64,000 nucleotides of DNA from Streptomyces caeruleatus (GTDB lineage: Bacteria > Actinomycetota > Actinomycetes > Streptomycetales > Streptomycetaceae). The notes under the pieces are model-generated. The model saw only the letters and a list, made by a program, of their open reading frames with translations, did no database searches and had not been told where the DNA came from. Both the position numbers and the translations under genes were made by a program. The stretch covers positions 1 through 64,000 of the forward strand of contig NZ_KQ948940.1 of NCBI RefSeq assembly GCF_001514235.1. The letters are read 5' to 3'. This document shows, in pieces, positions 35,072-43,239 of the stretch. Position 1 is the stretch's first letter; the number at the start of each line of letters is the position of its first letter.

Positions 35072-35126
35072 CGACGGCGCCCGTCCGGGCTGAACGCCAC
35101 CGGCCACAGCCCCCCGCCGGGGACCG

Positions 35127-36101
35127 TCAGGCAGCCGCGAGCTTCTGGATGCGGGGGTGGTTCTCCAGCGCCCAGCGCACGGTCTTCGGCGGGCGTCCGA
35201 GCAGGGTTTCCAGTTCGTCGGTGATGCCGCCGTATCCTCCGCGGCCGATGATCCGGGTCAGGGTCTTCAGGTGCTCCGCGATGTGCGGGTACGCGGACAT
35301 GTGGGTGTCGACGTAGGCCTTGTTCCAGGTTTCGATGTCCTCGGGGACATACGTGACCGGGCGTCCCAGCACGGCCGTGAAGTCCTCCGCGATCCCGTGC
35401 ATGTCCTTCAGCTCCGGGCCGGTGAGCGCGTAGGACCTGGAGATGTGCGGCGCCGGGTCGGCCAGGATCTTCGCGCACAGTTCCGCGACGTCGTAACCGG
35501 CGATGGGCGCGAGCCGGTGGTCGCCGAAGGGCAGGCGCAGTTCGCCGTCGGCCAGTGAGCTGAGAGCCAGCCAGGTCATGATGGGGTTCTCGACGAAGAA
35601 GGCCGCCTGGATGTTGACGGTCGGGACGCCGGACCACTCCAGCACCTGCTCGGCGACCCAGTGGGCCCGCTGCTGCGGCGACCAGTTGGCGACGAGTCCG
35701 CCGAGCCGGGCGCGCCGCTCTTCCTCGGGCGCGGTCATGTGGTCGAAGGTCATGAACGACTGCTCGTACTCGGAGATGTTGACGAACACCTCGATGTCGC
35801 CCTGGGCCCGTGCCGCCGCGGCCATCAGGCTGACGGCGTCGGTGTAGTAGGGCGACAGGCTCATGCTGAAGTAGATGCGCCGCACGCCCTTCAGGGCGGC
35901 GGTCACGTCGGCGATGGTGAGCAGGTCACCGACGAAGACCTCGGCGCCGGCCTGACGGAGGGACTGCGCGCGTTCGTCGTCCTGCCGTACGAAGGCGCGC
36001 ACGGGGTGCCCTTGTGCGAGCAGCATGTCGACCATCGTCCGGCTCACGCCGCCGATTTCGCCGGCGGCACCGGTGATCAGGATGGGATTGCGGTCTGACA
36101 T
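35127..36101 (-). CDS. NmrA-like NAD(P)-binding protein
   Basis: 324 residues from the ATG at 36101, with GAGG 8 bases upstream. Rossmann motif ILITGAAGEIGGVSRTMVDM near the start, AEVFVGDLLTIADVTAALKG, and MTFDHMTAPEEERRA. NmrA-like atypical short-chain dehydrogenases include quinone reductases and redox sensors that bind NADP(H). The usual YxxxK is not obvious. It follows a classical SDR by 73 bases on the same strand and probably shares its promoter and TetR control. Confidence 0.82.
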   Translation of the reverse strand: MSDRNPILITGAAGEIGGVSRTMVDMLLAQGHPVRAFVRQDDERAQSLRQAGAEVFVGDLLTIADVTAALKGVRRIYFSMSLSPYYTDAVSLMAAAARAQGDIEVFVNISEYEQSFMTFDHMTAPEEERRARLGGLVANWSPQQRAHWVAEQVLEWSGVPTVNIQAAFFVENPIMTWLALSSLADGELRLPFGDHRLAPIAGYDVAELCAKILADPAPHISRSYALTGPELKDMHGIAEDFTAVLGRPVTYVPEDIETWNKAYVDTHMSAYPHIAEHLKTLTRIIGRGGYGGITDELETLLGRPPKTVRWALENHPRIQKLAAA

Positions 36102-36174
36102 CAACGTGTCCTCTGTCTGGTGGGGGGGGGGTGGGTGGGTCGGCTGTTCAGAAAGCCCGGGCAGCGCCTGTGCG

Positions 36175-36990
36175 TCAGCCGGCGAGCTGGTTCATCTTGC
36201 GGATCTGCTTGTCGAAGACCCCGGGGGGAGCGAGGCGGCGCAGTACGCGTGCGCGTCCGGCCAGGGGCCCGGCGGTGTAGCGCGGCTTCGGCTTCGTGTC
36301 GGTCGCCGCCGCGACGATCGCCTGGGCGACGACGGCGGGGGCGTCGCCGCCTCTGACCGCGTCCGCCATCACGCGGTCGACGGTCTGCCGCTGCTTCGCG
36401 TACGCGTGCAGGGGGGTGTCGGGCTTCGCGCTGTTGGCCTCGAACCCGGTCCTGGTGTAGGCGGGTTCGACGATGAGCGCCCGGACGCCGTGGTCACGGA
36501 CCTCGTGGTCCAGGGACTCGGTGTAGCCCTCGATCGCGTGCTTGGAGGCGGCGTAGGCGGCCATGTAGGGCTGGGGCAGGAACCCGAGCACGGACGAGAT
36601 GTTGATGACGCGTCCGCGTCGCTGAGCGCGCATGTGCGGCAGAACCTCGTTCACCATGCGCATGACCCCGAAGACGTTGGTGTCGAAGACGGCCTGGGCC
36701 TGCGCGACGGACGTTTCCTCCGCCGCGCCCGTCGAGCCGACGCCGGCGTTGTTGACCAGGACGTCGATCCGCCCGAACCGCTCGCTCACCTCCTGGACCA
36801 CTGCGGCGACCGAGACGTCACTGGCGACGTCGAGGCCGAGGAAGGTCACACCGTCGAGTGGGGTGACGCGTGAGGTGTCACGGCTCGTGCCGACCACGTC
36901 GAACCCCGCTGCGACCAGTGCGAGCGCGGTTTCCTTCCCAATGCCGGATGACGCACCCGTCACGAGTGCCACTGGCCGGTCTGTCGTCAT
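36175..36990 (-). CDS. Short-chain dehydrogenase/reductase
   Basis: 271 residues of the classical SDR type. The cofactor motif is TGASSGIG (residues 11-18), NNAG lies in VLVNNAGVGS, catalytic Ser is in NISSVLG, and YAASK holds the catalytic Tyr and Lys. It probably reduces or oxidises a carbonyl/alcohol with NAD(P)(H). It is divergent from a TetR gene with two copies of an ACCGATCGGT palindrome in between. Confidence 0.92.
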   Translation of the reverse strand: MTTDRPVALVTGASSGIGKETALALVAAGFDVVGTSRDTSRVTPLDGVTFLGLDVASDVSVAAVVQEVSERFGRIDVLVNNAGVGSTGAAEETSVAQAQAVFDTNVFGVMRMVNEVLPHMRAQRRGRVINISSVLGFLPQPYMAAYAASKHAIEGYTESLDHEVRDHGVRALIVEPAYTRTGFEANSAKPDTPLHAYAKQRQTVDRVMADAVRGGDAPAVVAQAIVAAATDTKPKPRYTAGPLAGRARVLRRLAPPGVFDKQIRKMNQLAG

Positions 36991-37011
36991 CCTGGACTCC
37001 CGCTCTCACGC

Positions 37012-37050
37012 GAAACCGATCGGTTTCCACTACAGTAAACCGATCGGTTT
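37012..37050. promoter_or_regulatory. Tandem AAACCGATCGGTTT operators
   Basis: Two perfect 14-bp palindromes AAACCGATCGGTTT at 37013-37026 and 37037-37050 (24-base spacing), lying between the SDR and TetR starts. A third, extended copy lies at 38231-38250. Confidence 0.85.
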
Positions 37051-37081
37051 CCGAGTGCAAGTCCAAGCAGGGGAGGGCGTC

Positions 37082-37606
37082 ATGGGCAGGATCAGTGCGC
37101 AGGAGAGGCGGGGGAGCGTCATCCGTGCGGCGGTCGCCGAGTTCGCGATCACCGGCTACCACGGCACCACCACCGCGATGATCGCGAGGCGGGTCGGCGT
37201 CACGCAGCCGTATCTCTTCCGCCTCTTCCCGGACAAGAAGGCGATCTTCGTCGCCGCTCTGGAGCGGAGCATGGAGGACACCCGCCTGGCCTTCGAGAGG
37301 GCGGCCGACGGGGCGGAGGACGACGAGCGGGCCCTTCTGGCAATGACGAGCGCCTACGCGCGGCTGATCTCGACGCGCCCCGAAACGCTCCTGATGCAGA
37401 TGCAGGGATACGTCACGGTGGCGGCCGCCGAGGCGCGGGGCGACGACCTGATCGGCGAGGCCGTCCGGGCCGGCTGGATGAGGATCCGGGGCACCGTGCA
37501 CCAGTCGCTGGGCGCCGATGCCGACAAGACCGCAAGCTTCTTCGCCTGCGGCATGCTCGGCAACACGCTCGCGGCCATCGGGCTTCCCCCGGGCGCCGGG
37601 CGGTGA
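37082..37606 (+). CDS. TetR-family repressor of the SDR/NmrA unit
   Basis: 174 residues. HTH: VIRAAVAEFAITGYHGTTTA, MIARRVGVTQPYLFRLFPDK. The C-terminal domain ends in ASFFACGMLGNTLAAIGLPP. It is divergent from the SDR, with two identical palindromes between them that are surely its binding sites. It likely senses a substrate of the SDR or NmrA-like enzyme. Confidence 0.9.
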   Translation: MGRISAQERRGSVIRAAVAEFAITGYHGTTTAMIARRVGVTQPYLFRLFPDKKAIFVAALERSMEDTRLAFERAADGAEDDERALLAMTSAYARLISTRPETLLMQMQGYVTVAAAEARGDDLIGEAVRAGWMRIRGTVHQSLGADADKTASFFACGMLGNTLAAIGLPPGAGR

Positions 37607-37631
37607 GGAGGTGTTCTGGACGGGCGATCCG

Positions 37632-38201
37632 TCAGCGCACGCCTGCCGTGTCGAGCAGGGTGGTTACGGTGGGCGCGACGAGCCCGGTCAGGTCGTCGGC
37701 CTGAATTCCCGCGCGGGCGCTCGCGCCGTCGAAGACCAGGCTGAGCTGCCGGGCCAGCAGATCGGGATCGCCCGCCCCGCCCTGCTCGGCCTCGGCGCGG
37801 AAGAAGGCGGTCAGGTTCGCTTTGACCTGATGGGCGACCCGGCTCGCGGGGTGACTCTGGTCCTTGAGCTCGATCTGCACCGCCAGGTACCGGCAGCCGC
37901 GGAACTCGGGCGCCCCTGCCTGCGATTCCACCCGCTCGAAGACGTGCAGGATCCGCTCGCGGGGTGACCGGCCGTCGTCCGCCGCGGGCAGGAGGGTCGC
38001 CACGTAGGCGGAGGCGCGCTCCTTCAGGCTTGCCGCCAGGAGTTCGTCCTTGCTCTCGAACAGCTGGTACATGGAGCGCTTCGACACCCCCGCCGCCTTG
38101 CACAGCGCCTCGACGCCGATACCGACGCCGTCCTGGTAGGTGAGCGTGGCCGCCGCCTCCAGCAGTCGCTCCCTGGGGGTTGGTTTCACTTCGGTGGTCA
38201 T
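37632..38201 (-). CDS. Second TetR-family repressor
   Basis: 189 residues. HTH: RLLEAAATLTYQDGVGIGVE, ALCKAAGVSKRSMYQLFESK. The C-terminal domain contains FRGCRYLAVQIELKDQSHPA. It is convergent with the first TetR gene. Its own upstream side carries a 20-bp palindrome with the same ACCGATCGGT core, followed by a fragment of another SDR gene, so the arrangement TetR-operator-SDR appears twice in opposite orientation. Confidence 0.9.
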   Translation of the reverse strand: MTTEVKPTPRERLLEAAATLTYQDGVGIGVEALCKAAGVSKRSMYQLFESKDELLAASLKERASAYVATLLPAADDGRSPRERILHVFERVESQAGAPEFRGCRYLAVQIELKDQSHPASRVAHQVKANLTAFFRAEAEQGGAGDPDLLARQLSLVFDGASARAGIQADDLTGLVAPTVTTLLDTAGVR

Positions 38202-38230
38202 AGCGCGAGATTAACCCGAAGCGGACAAAG

Positions 38231-38250
38231 TGAAAACCGATCGGTTTTCA
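38231..38250. promoter_or_regulatory. Third ACCGATCGGT operator
   Basis: A perfect 20-bp palindrome with half-site TGAAAACCGA, 29 bases upstream of the second TetR gene. Confidence 0.85.
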
Positions 38251-38490
38251 GGGGTGCGCGGTGCCGCCAAGGTCTACGCCACGGCCCGCGACCCGCGGAG
38301 CGTGACGCACCCCGACGCCGTCCCGCGGGCGCTGGAGGTCACCGACCCGGCCTCCGTGGCGGCCGCCGCCGCACAGGCGCAGGACGTCACCGTGCTGATC
38401 AACAACGCCGGTGCCGCGTATGGCGCACAGAGGGCACGCCGATCCCGAATCGGACTGGACAACGCGCACCACCTGCACGCTCTCACGTGA
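38251..38490 (+). pseudogene. Fragment of an SDR gene
   Basis: GAAKVYATARDPRSV, VPRALEVTDPASVAAAAAQA and DVTVLINNAGAAYG match the second to fourth strands of classical SDRs, including NNAG. The N-terminal TGAxxGxG motif and everything after NNAG are missing. It sits where the target of the second TetR would be expected. Confidence 0.65.
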
Positions 38491-38844
38491 TCAGCCGGCA
38501 TCGGGAACGGAACTGCCGGGCGCTTCATGCCCGGCCCGGCGGCGGTACTCGGCGTTGATGCGCTGAGCTTCCTCGAGCTGGTCCTCAAGGATGACGATGC
38601 GGCAGGCGGCCTCGATCGGGGTGCCCCTGTCGACGAGTTCGCGGGCGCGCGCCGCGATCCGCAGTTGATACCGCGAGTACCGGCGGTGTCCGCCCTCCGA
38701 GCGCAGCGGAGTGATCAGACGAGCCTCACCAAGGGCTCGGAGGAAGGCCGGGGTGGCGCCGAGCATCTCGGCGGCCCGCCCCATCGTGTATGCGGGGTAG
38801 TCATCGTCGTCCAGACGATCACTGAGGGGGATATCTGCTGTCAT
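38491..38844 (-). CDS. MerR-family regulator
   Basis: 117 residues from the ATG at 38844 with GAGGTG just upstream. YTMGRAAEMLGATPAFLRAL, GEARLITPLRSEGGHRRYSR and YQLRIAARARELVDRGTPIE form the MerR winged helix. The following helix is short and there is no metal-binding cysteine set. It resembles small MerR-like regulators of Streptomyces with no effector domain. Targets are unknown. Confidence 0.85.
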   Translation of the reverse strand: MTADIPLSDRLDDDDYPAYTMGRAAEMLGATPAFLRALGEARLITPLRSEGGHRRYSRYQLRIAARARELVDRGTPIEAACRIVILEDQLEEAQRINAEYRRRAGHEAPGSSVPDAG

Positions 38845-38899
38845 GTCACCTCGTTGCGCAACGCGTCGAGGGGCCCTGATGCCGTACGGCACCAGGGCC

Positions 38900-39554
38900 C
38901 CGAAGGAAATTCAACACCATCTGTCGGCCCTAATGCGGTGCCGACCTTCTGTTTCCGCTACCGGCCCTGAAGGGGGGTGCGGGGATCGCGGCTGCGTGAC
39001 CGGGGACCACCTTCCAATCCGGGGTCTTGCGGTACCCGGGCGAGTGCTTCTCGGACCGGGCGATCCTGATGGCGTCTGCTCCTCCGTTCTTCCTCTGAAC
39101 CAACCACTTGGTGAACTGGTACTGCGGTACTGCGGTACTGCTCGGTGGTGCAACCCGCCAGTTCGTGTCTGCCGGGCTTCGCTTGACCGGTGTCAACGAG
39201 AAAAGGCTAACCGTGCCAGAGCTCAATGTCTACTCTGGCAAGAGCAGATTTAAGCTCTGTGGGGGAACAGATAGCCTGCGGCATGCACCAACGGATGGCT
39301 CGACTCGTTCGGCAGGTTCGGCGGCGCCAGTTCGAACGATGTCGGGTCGCACACCCGTGACCGATCCGATCGCCGGCCCCGGCTGCTGATGGGCTGCCCC
39401 CACAGTGCGCCATCACCCGCGCAAGACCTGTCCAAGGGCCGGCCCTGGGGGCTGCGGTCGCACACGAAAGGGCGGCCGTACTCCGACGCTCTGTCGGTGT
39501 ACGCCGCCCTGGTGTGGTGCGAGGTGCGGGGGATGGCCCGCGCTGTCATGGCGG
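38900..39554. other. Gene-free stretch
   Basis: About 650 bases with no convincing coding frame. Notable parts are a GGTACTGC triple repeat near 39116-39140 and a relatively AT-rich patch at 39185-39275 that could be a promoter. It may hold remains of genes lost next to the ABC operon. Confidence 0.4.
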
Positions 39555-40343
39555 TTACTTCGGGTCGCGGTTGAACACCGACTTCGACCAGAAGTAGCCG
39601 AGCGTGGTGAGAGCCAGGCACCAGGCGACCGCGAGCCACCCGTTGTGACCGATCTCGGTGCCGAGCAGCAGCCCGCGCACGGTTTCGATGGCCGGTGTGA
39701 ACGGCTGGTACTCGGCGATCGGCTGGAACCACCCCGGCATCGCGTCGACCGGGACGAAGGTGCTGGAGATGAGCGGCAGGAAGATGAGCGGCATCGCGTT
39801 GTTGCTGGCCGCCTCCGCGTTCGGGCTGACCAGGCCCATACCGACCGCGATCCAGGTGAGCGCCAGGGCGAACAGTACGAGCAGCCCGAACGCCGCGATC
39901 CACTCCAGGGCCGTGGCGCCGGTGGAACGGAAGCCGATGGCCACGCCGACGGCGCCGACGAGCACCACACTGATGACCGCCTGGAGCACGCTGCCTACGA
40001 CGTGCCCGATGAGCACGGAACCACGGTGGATGGCCATCGTGCGGAAGCGGGCGATGATGCCCTCGGTCATGTCGTTGGAGACGGACACCGCCGTACCGAT
40101 CGTGGTGCTGCCGATGGTCATCAGCAGCAGGCCCGGCACGAGAAACGCCACGTACTCGGAGCGATCTGCGCCGCCGCCGATGCCCGCGCTCATCGTGTCG
40201 CCGAAGATGTAGACGAACAACAGCAGCAGCATGATCGGCGTCAGCAGCAGGTTCAGGGTCAGGGACGGGTAGCGCCGCGCGTGCAGGAGGTTGCGGCGCA
40301 GCATCGTGGAGGAGTCGCGGACGGCGAGGGCGAGGGAGCTCAT
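39555..40343 (-). CDS. ABC-2 type exporter permease (DrrB-like)
   Basis: 262 residues with six membrane helices. NLLHARRYPSLTLNLLLTPI at the N-terminus, EYVAFLVPGLLLMTIGSTTI, and MPLIFLPLISSTFVPVDAMP followed by EYQPFTPAIETVRGLLLG are typical of DrrB/ABC-2 membrane proteins that export drugs or lipids. Its start overlaps the stop of the ATPase gene (ATGA), so the two form a translationally coupled exporter. Confidence 0.9.
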   Translation of the reverse strand: MSSLALAVRDSSTMLRRNLLHARRYPSLTLNLLLTPIMLLLLFVYIFGDTMSAGIGGGADRSEYVAFLVPGLLLMTIGSTTIGTAVSVSNDMTEGIIARFRTMAIHRGSVLIGHVVGSVLQAVISVVLVGAVGVAIGFRSTGATALEWIAAFGLLVLFALALTWIAVGMGLVSPNAEAASNNAMPLIFLPLISSTFVPVDAMPGWFQPIAEYQPFTPAIETVRGLLLGTEIGHNGWLAVAWCLALTTLGYFWSKSVFNRDPK

Positions 40344-41344
40344 CGAACAGCCTCCTTGGGCTGGGTGGGCTGCGTGGACTGGTTCGGCTGGTTCGGCTGG
40401 TTCGGCTGGTTCGGCACGGTGCTGCCGGTCAGGGCGAAGAAGACGTCGTCGAGGTCGGGGGTGTGCACGGTCAGCTCGTCCGCCTCGATGCCGGCCGAGT
40501 CCAGTCGGTCGAGGATGGCGCGCAGTTCGCGCTGGGTGCCGCCGCTGGGGATCTCCAGCGTCAGACCTTCGTCGTCCCGGGTGACCTCGCTCAGGGCGAG
40601 GGCGGCGCTCTGGTACGCGGCCGGGTCGGTGAAGCGCAGTCGTACATGGCCGCCGGTGACGAGCCGCTTGAGCTCCTCGGCGGTGCCCTGGGCGACGAGC
40701 TTGCCGTCGTTGAGGACGGCGATGCGGTCGGCGAGCTGGTCGGCCTCCTCCAGGTACTGGGTGGTGAGGAAGACGGTGACGCCGTCGGAGACGAGCTCGC
40801 GGATGATCTGCCACATGTTGTGCCGGGAACGCGGGTCCAGACCGGTGGTCGGCTCGTCGAGGAAGATGATCCGGGGGCTGCCGACCAGGGTCATGGCGAT
40901 GTCGAGGCGGCGCTTCATGCCGCCGGAGTAGGTGGAGGCGGGCTTCTTGGCGGCCGCGGTGAGGTCGAAGCGCTCCAGCAGTTCGGCGGTGACCCGCCGT
41001 CCCTCGCTCCTGGAGAGGTGGTGCAGATCCGCCATGAGGAGCATGTTCTCCTCCCCCGTGATCAGCCCGTCCACGGCGGAGAACTGGCCGGTCACACCGA
41101 TCGCGGCCCGCACCGCCTGGGGGTCGGCGGCCAGGTCGTGGCCGCCGATGTGGATGCCGCCGGTGCCCGGGTCGGCGGAGATGAGGGTGGAGAGGATCTT
41201 CACGGCGGTGGTCTTGCCGGCGCCGTTCGGGCCGAGCAGGGAGAAGATCGTTGCTTCGGGGACGGCGAGGTCGACGCCGTCGAGCACGACCTTGTCGCCG
41301 TAGGACTTGCGCAGCCCGTTCGCCGCGATGGCCAGGTTGGTCAT
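40340..41344 (-). CDS. ABC exporter ATPase (DrrA-like)
   Basis: 334 residues. Walker A GPNGAGKTT at 38-46, signature YSGGMKRRLDIA, Walker B RIIFLDEPTTGLDPRSR and the switch His in a DrrA-type C-terminal extension ending VHTPDLDDVFFALTG. Four NQP repeats (9-bp units near 40380-40415) extend the C-terminus. DrrA-type ATPases energise export of antibiotics or lipids. It is downstream of the DUF4097 gene by 17 bases and upstream of its permease. Confidence 0.92.
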   Translation of the reverse strand: MTNLAIAANGLRKSYGDKVVLDGVDLAVPEATIFSLLGPNGAGKTTAVKILSTLISADPGTGGIHIGGHDLAADPQAVRAAIGVTGQFSAVDGLITGEENMLLMADLHHLSRSEGRRVTAELLERFDLTAAAKKPASTYSGGMKRRLDIAMTLVGSPRIIFLDEPTTGLDPRSRHNMWQIIRELVSDGVTVFLTTQYLEEADQLADRIAVLNDGKLVAQGTAEELKRLVTGGHVRLRFTDPAAYQSAALALSEVTRDDEGLTLEIPSGGTQRELRAILDRLDSAGIEADELTVHTPDLDDVFFALTGSTVPNQPNQPNQPNQSTQPTQPKEAVR

Positions 41345-41361
41345 GAGGGATGGCTCCTTCT

Positions 41362-42033
41362 TCACAGGCTGCGGGCGGTGATGTCGCCGTGGTCGGTGGT
41401 GGCGTGGATGGTCAGGCCGGCGCCGGCGCCCTCGCTGTTCTTGAGCGTGTTGTGGAGGCGGCCGTAACCGGTGCCCGCGTCCAGGGCGGCGGAGACTCCG
41501 CGAGCGGCGTCGATGGAGATGTCGCCCATCCGGGTGCGCAGGACCACCGTGCCGCGCTCGGCCTCGGCGATCCGGATGTCGCCCCGCTGGGTGCTGATCT
41601 CCGCCGGGCCGGAGAGCCGTCCGATCGTGACGTCGCCGTCGTGCACGGTGAGGCGGATGCTCGCGGCCTCGTCGACCTTGACCGGGCCCTGCGCGCCCTC
41701 GAAGGTCACGTCCCCGAGCCGTCCGACGCCCCGGAACTCGGCGGCGGCCGCCTTCGCCTCGATGCGGGAGCCGGCAGGCAGTTGGACCGTCACCTCGACG
41801 GAGCCGGACGCACCCAGGATCTGGTTCTTCCCCGCCGGGGCTTCGACCCGCAGCACGCCTTCGTCGAATGCGACCGTGGTCTGCTCGGCGGCCTTCACGT
41901 CGCGGCTCTTGGAGGCGTTGGCGGGCAGGACCTCGACGGTGGTGTCGGCCCGGTCGGCGGCGATGAGGTGGATACGTCCGGCGGGGATGTCCAGGTGGGC
42001 GGAGATCGGGGCGGTGGTGTCGAACTTCTGCAT
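41362..42033 (-). CDS. DUF4097-type beta-repeat protein
   Basis: 223 residues from the ATG at 42033; an ATG one codon earlier is also possible (GAGGAG upstream). It is built of repeated beta strands of the type VKVDEAASIRLTVHDGDVTI, GRLSGPAEISTQRGDIRIAE, GTVVLRTRMGDISI, the DUF4097/adhesin-like beta-solenoid. No signal peptide. It is the first gene of the operon with the DrrAB-like exporter, under the divergent MarR-like regulator. Such proteins often accompany ABC exporters; the role is unknown. Confidence 0.85.
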   Translation of the reverse strand: MQKFDTTAPISAHLDIPAGRIHLIAADRADTTVEVLPANASKSRDVKAAEQTTVAFDEGVLRVEAPAGKNQILGASGSVEVTVQLPAGSRIEAKAAAAEFRGVGRLGDVTFEGAQGPVKVDEAASIRLTVHDGDVTIGRLSGPAEISTQRGDIRIAEAERGTVVLRTRMGDISIDAARGVSAALDAGTGYGRLHNTLKNSEGAGAGLTIHATTDHGDITARSL

Positions 42034-42059
42034 CATGCTCTCCTCGTGCACTCGTCGTT

Positions 42060-42215
42060 TCTGACAACGCAAACGCTACGTTGCGTTTGCCTATGCGGCA
42101 ACAACGCTGTTGCACGCGAATCACGTTCCTGCAGGCCATCGCCGCTATTTCGTTGCGATGGGAGTAGGTGCAACGCAACGTCCGCTACCGTTGTGTTGCA
42201 TTGGAGGTCGGGTGA
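42060..42215. promoter_or_regulatory. Divergent operator region with GCAAC/GTTGC sites
   Basis: A perfect stem GCAACA-ACGC-TGTTGC lies at 42098-42113. GCAAC or GTTGC half-sites recur at about 42064-42086, 42170-42178 and 42192-42199. The cluster sits between the DUF4097/ABC operon and the MarR-type gene and is the likely binding site of that regulator. Confidence 0.6.
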
Positions 42216-42258
42216 ACGCTACGCTGGCGGCGTCAGGGACAGATGAAGGGAGATCGCG

Positions 42259-43014
42259 ATGCCGGGAGGCAGGCTCACTCAGCAGGAACGTCAGCAGATC
42301 GCCTCGGGGGTGGCCGACGGCCTTGCCTACGCGGAGATCGCCCGACGTCTCGACCGCCCCACCTCGACCGTCACACGTGAGGTGATGCGTAACGGCGGCC
42401 CCACCGCCTACCGCGCCGACCTGGCCCACCGCGCGACCGAGCGTCGCGCCCACCGGCGCAAGCGCACCCAGCCGCGGGGGCAGGGGGCGCCGGTGCAGGG
42501 CTACGGGCCCGACGACGAGGCGGTGCGCGAGTACGAGGAGGAGTTCACGACCCTCTTCATGCGACAGGGCGTGCCCAAGATGACTGCCCGCGTGCTGACC
42601 TGTCTCTTCATCACCGACGCGGGCAGCCTCACCGCGTCCGAGCTCGTCCAGCGTCTTGAGGTCAGCCCGGCGTCCGTGTCCAAGGCGGTCACGTTCCTCG
42701 AAGATCAGGGCCTCATCCGCCGGGAGCGCGACGAGCGCCGTCGTGATCGCTACTACGTCGACGACGACGTCTGGTACCAGTCGACGATCGCCAGTGCTCG
42801 CGGCGTCGGCCAGGTTGCAGAGACCGCCCGGCGGGGCGTCAGGGTCCTCGGCCCCGGTACGCCGGCCGCCGCACGCCTCGAGAACATCGCCCGCTTCAGC
42901 GACTTCATCAGCGAGAGCATCCTCCGCGCCGCGGAGCAGGCCCGCGAGGTCCTCTACACGAAACCCGAACCGACCTCGGGCGGCACTTCCTCGTCAGGTC
43001 CGGATCGCGGATAG
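42259..43014 (+). CDS. MarR/GbsR-type regulator with IS30-like N-terminal HTH
   Basis: 251 residues. Residues 5-60 (RLTQQERQQIASGVADGLAY, AEIARRLDRPTSTVTREVMR, then YRADLAHRATERRAHRR) match the helix-turn-helix that begins IS30-family transposases. Residues about 95-185 form a MarR/GbsR winged helix: FITDAGSLTASELVQRLEVS, PASVSKAVTFLEDQGLIRRE. The combination of two DNA-binding domains in one protein is known in actinobacteria but not common. It is divergent from the DUF4097/ABC exporter operon and presumably represses it. Confidence 0.8.
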   Translation: MPGGRLTQQERQQIASGVADGLAYAEIARRLDRPTSTVTREVMRNGGPTAYRADLAHRATERRAHRRKRTQPRGQGAPVQGYGPDDEAVREYEEEFTTLFMRQGVPKMTARVLTCLFITDAGSLTASELVQRLEVSPASVSKAVTFLEDQGLIRRERDERRRDRYYVDDDVWYQSTIASARGVGQVAETARRGVRVLGPGTPAAARLENIARFSDFISESILRAAEQAREVLYTKPEPTSGGTSSSGPDRG

Positions 43015-43239
43015 ACAGCTGTCCTGATGGTCACGGCCAGTGGGGCAAGCCGTTTCTCGCGGCTCCGGGTGTCGGGGCGCGTCAATCCCACGTCAGAAAA
43101 GGCTTGCTGCCCGTCAAGGGGGCGTCAGAGCAACACAGTTGAGTGATTCACCAGTCGTAGCTTCGTCGTAGCAGCCCTTGACCGGGGCGCCCCCACGCAG
43201 CGCGGGCCTCACCGGACCGCCAGGAGGAGAACGACGATC

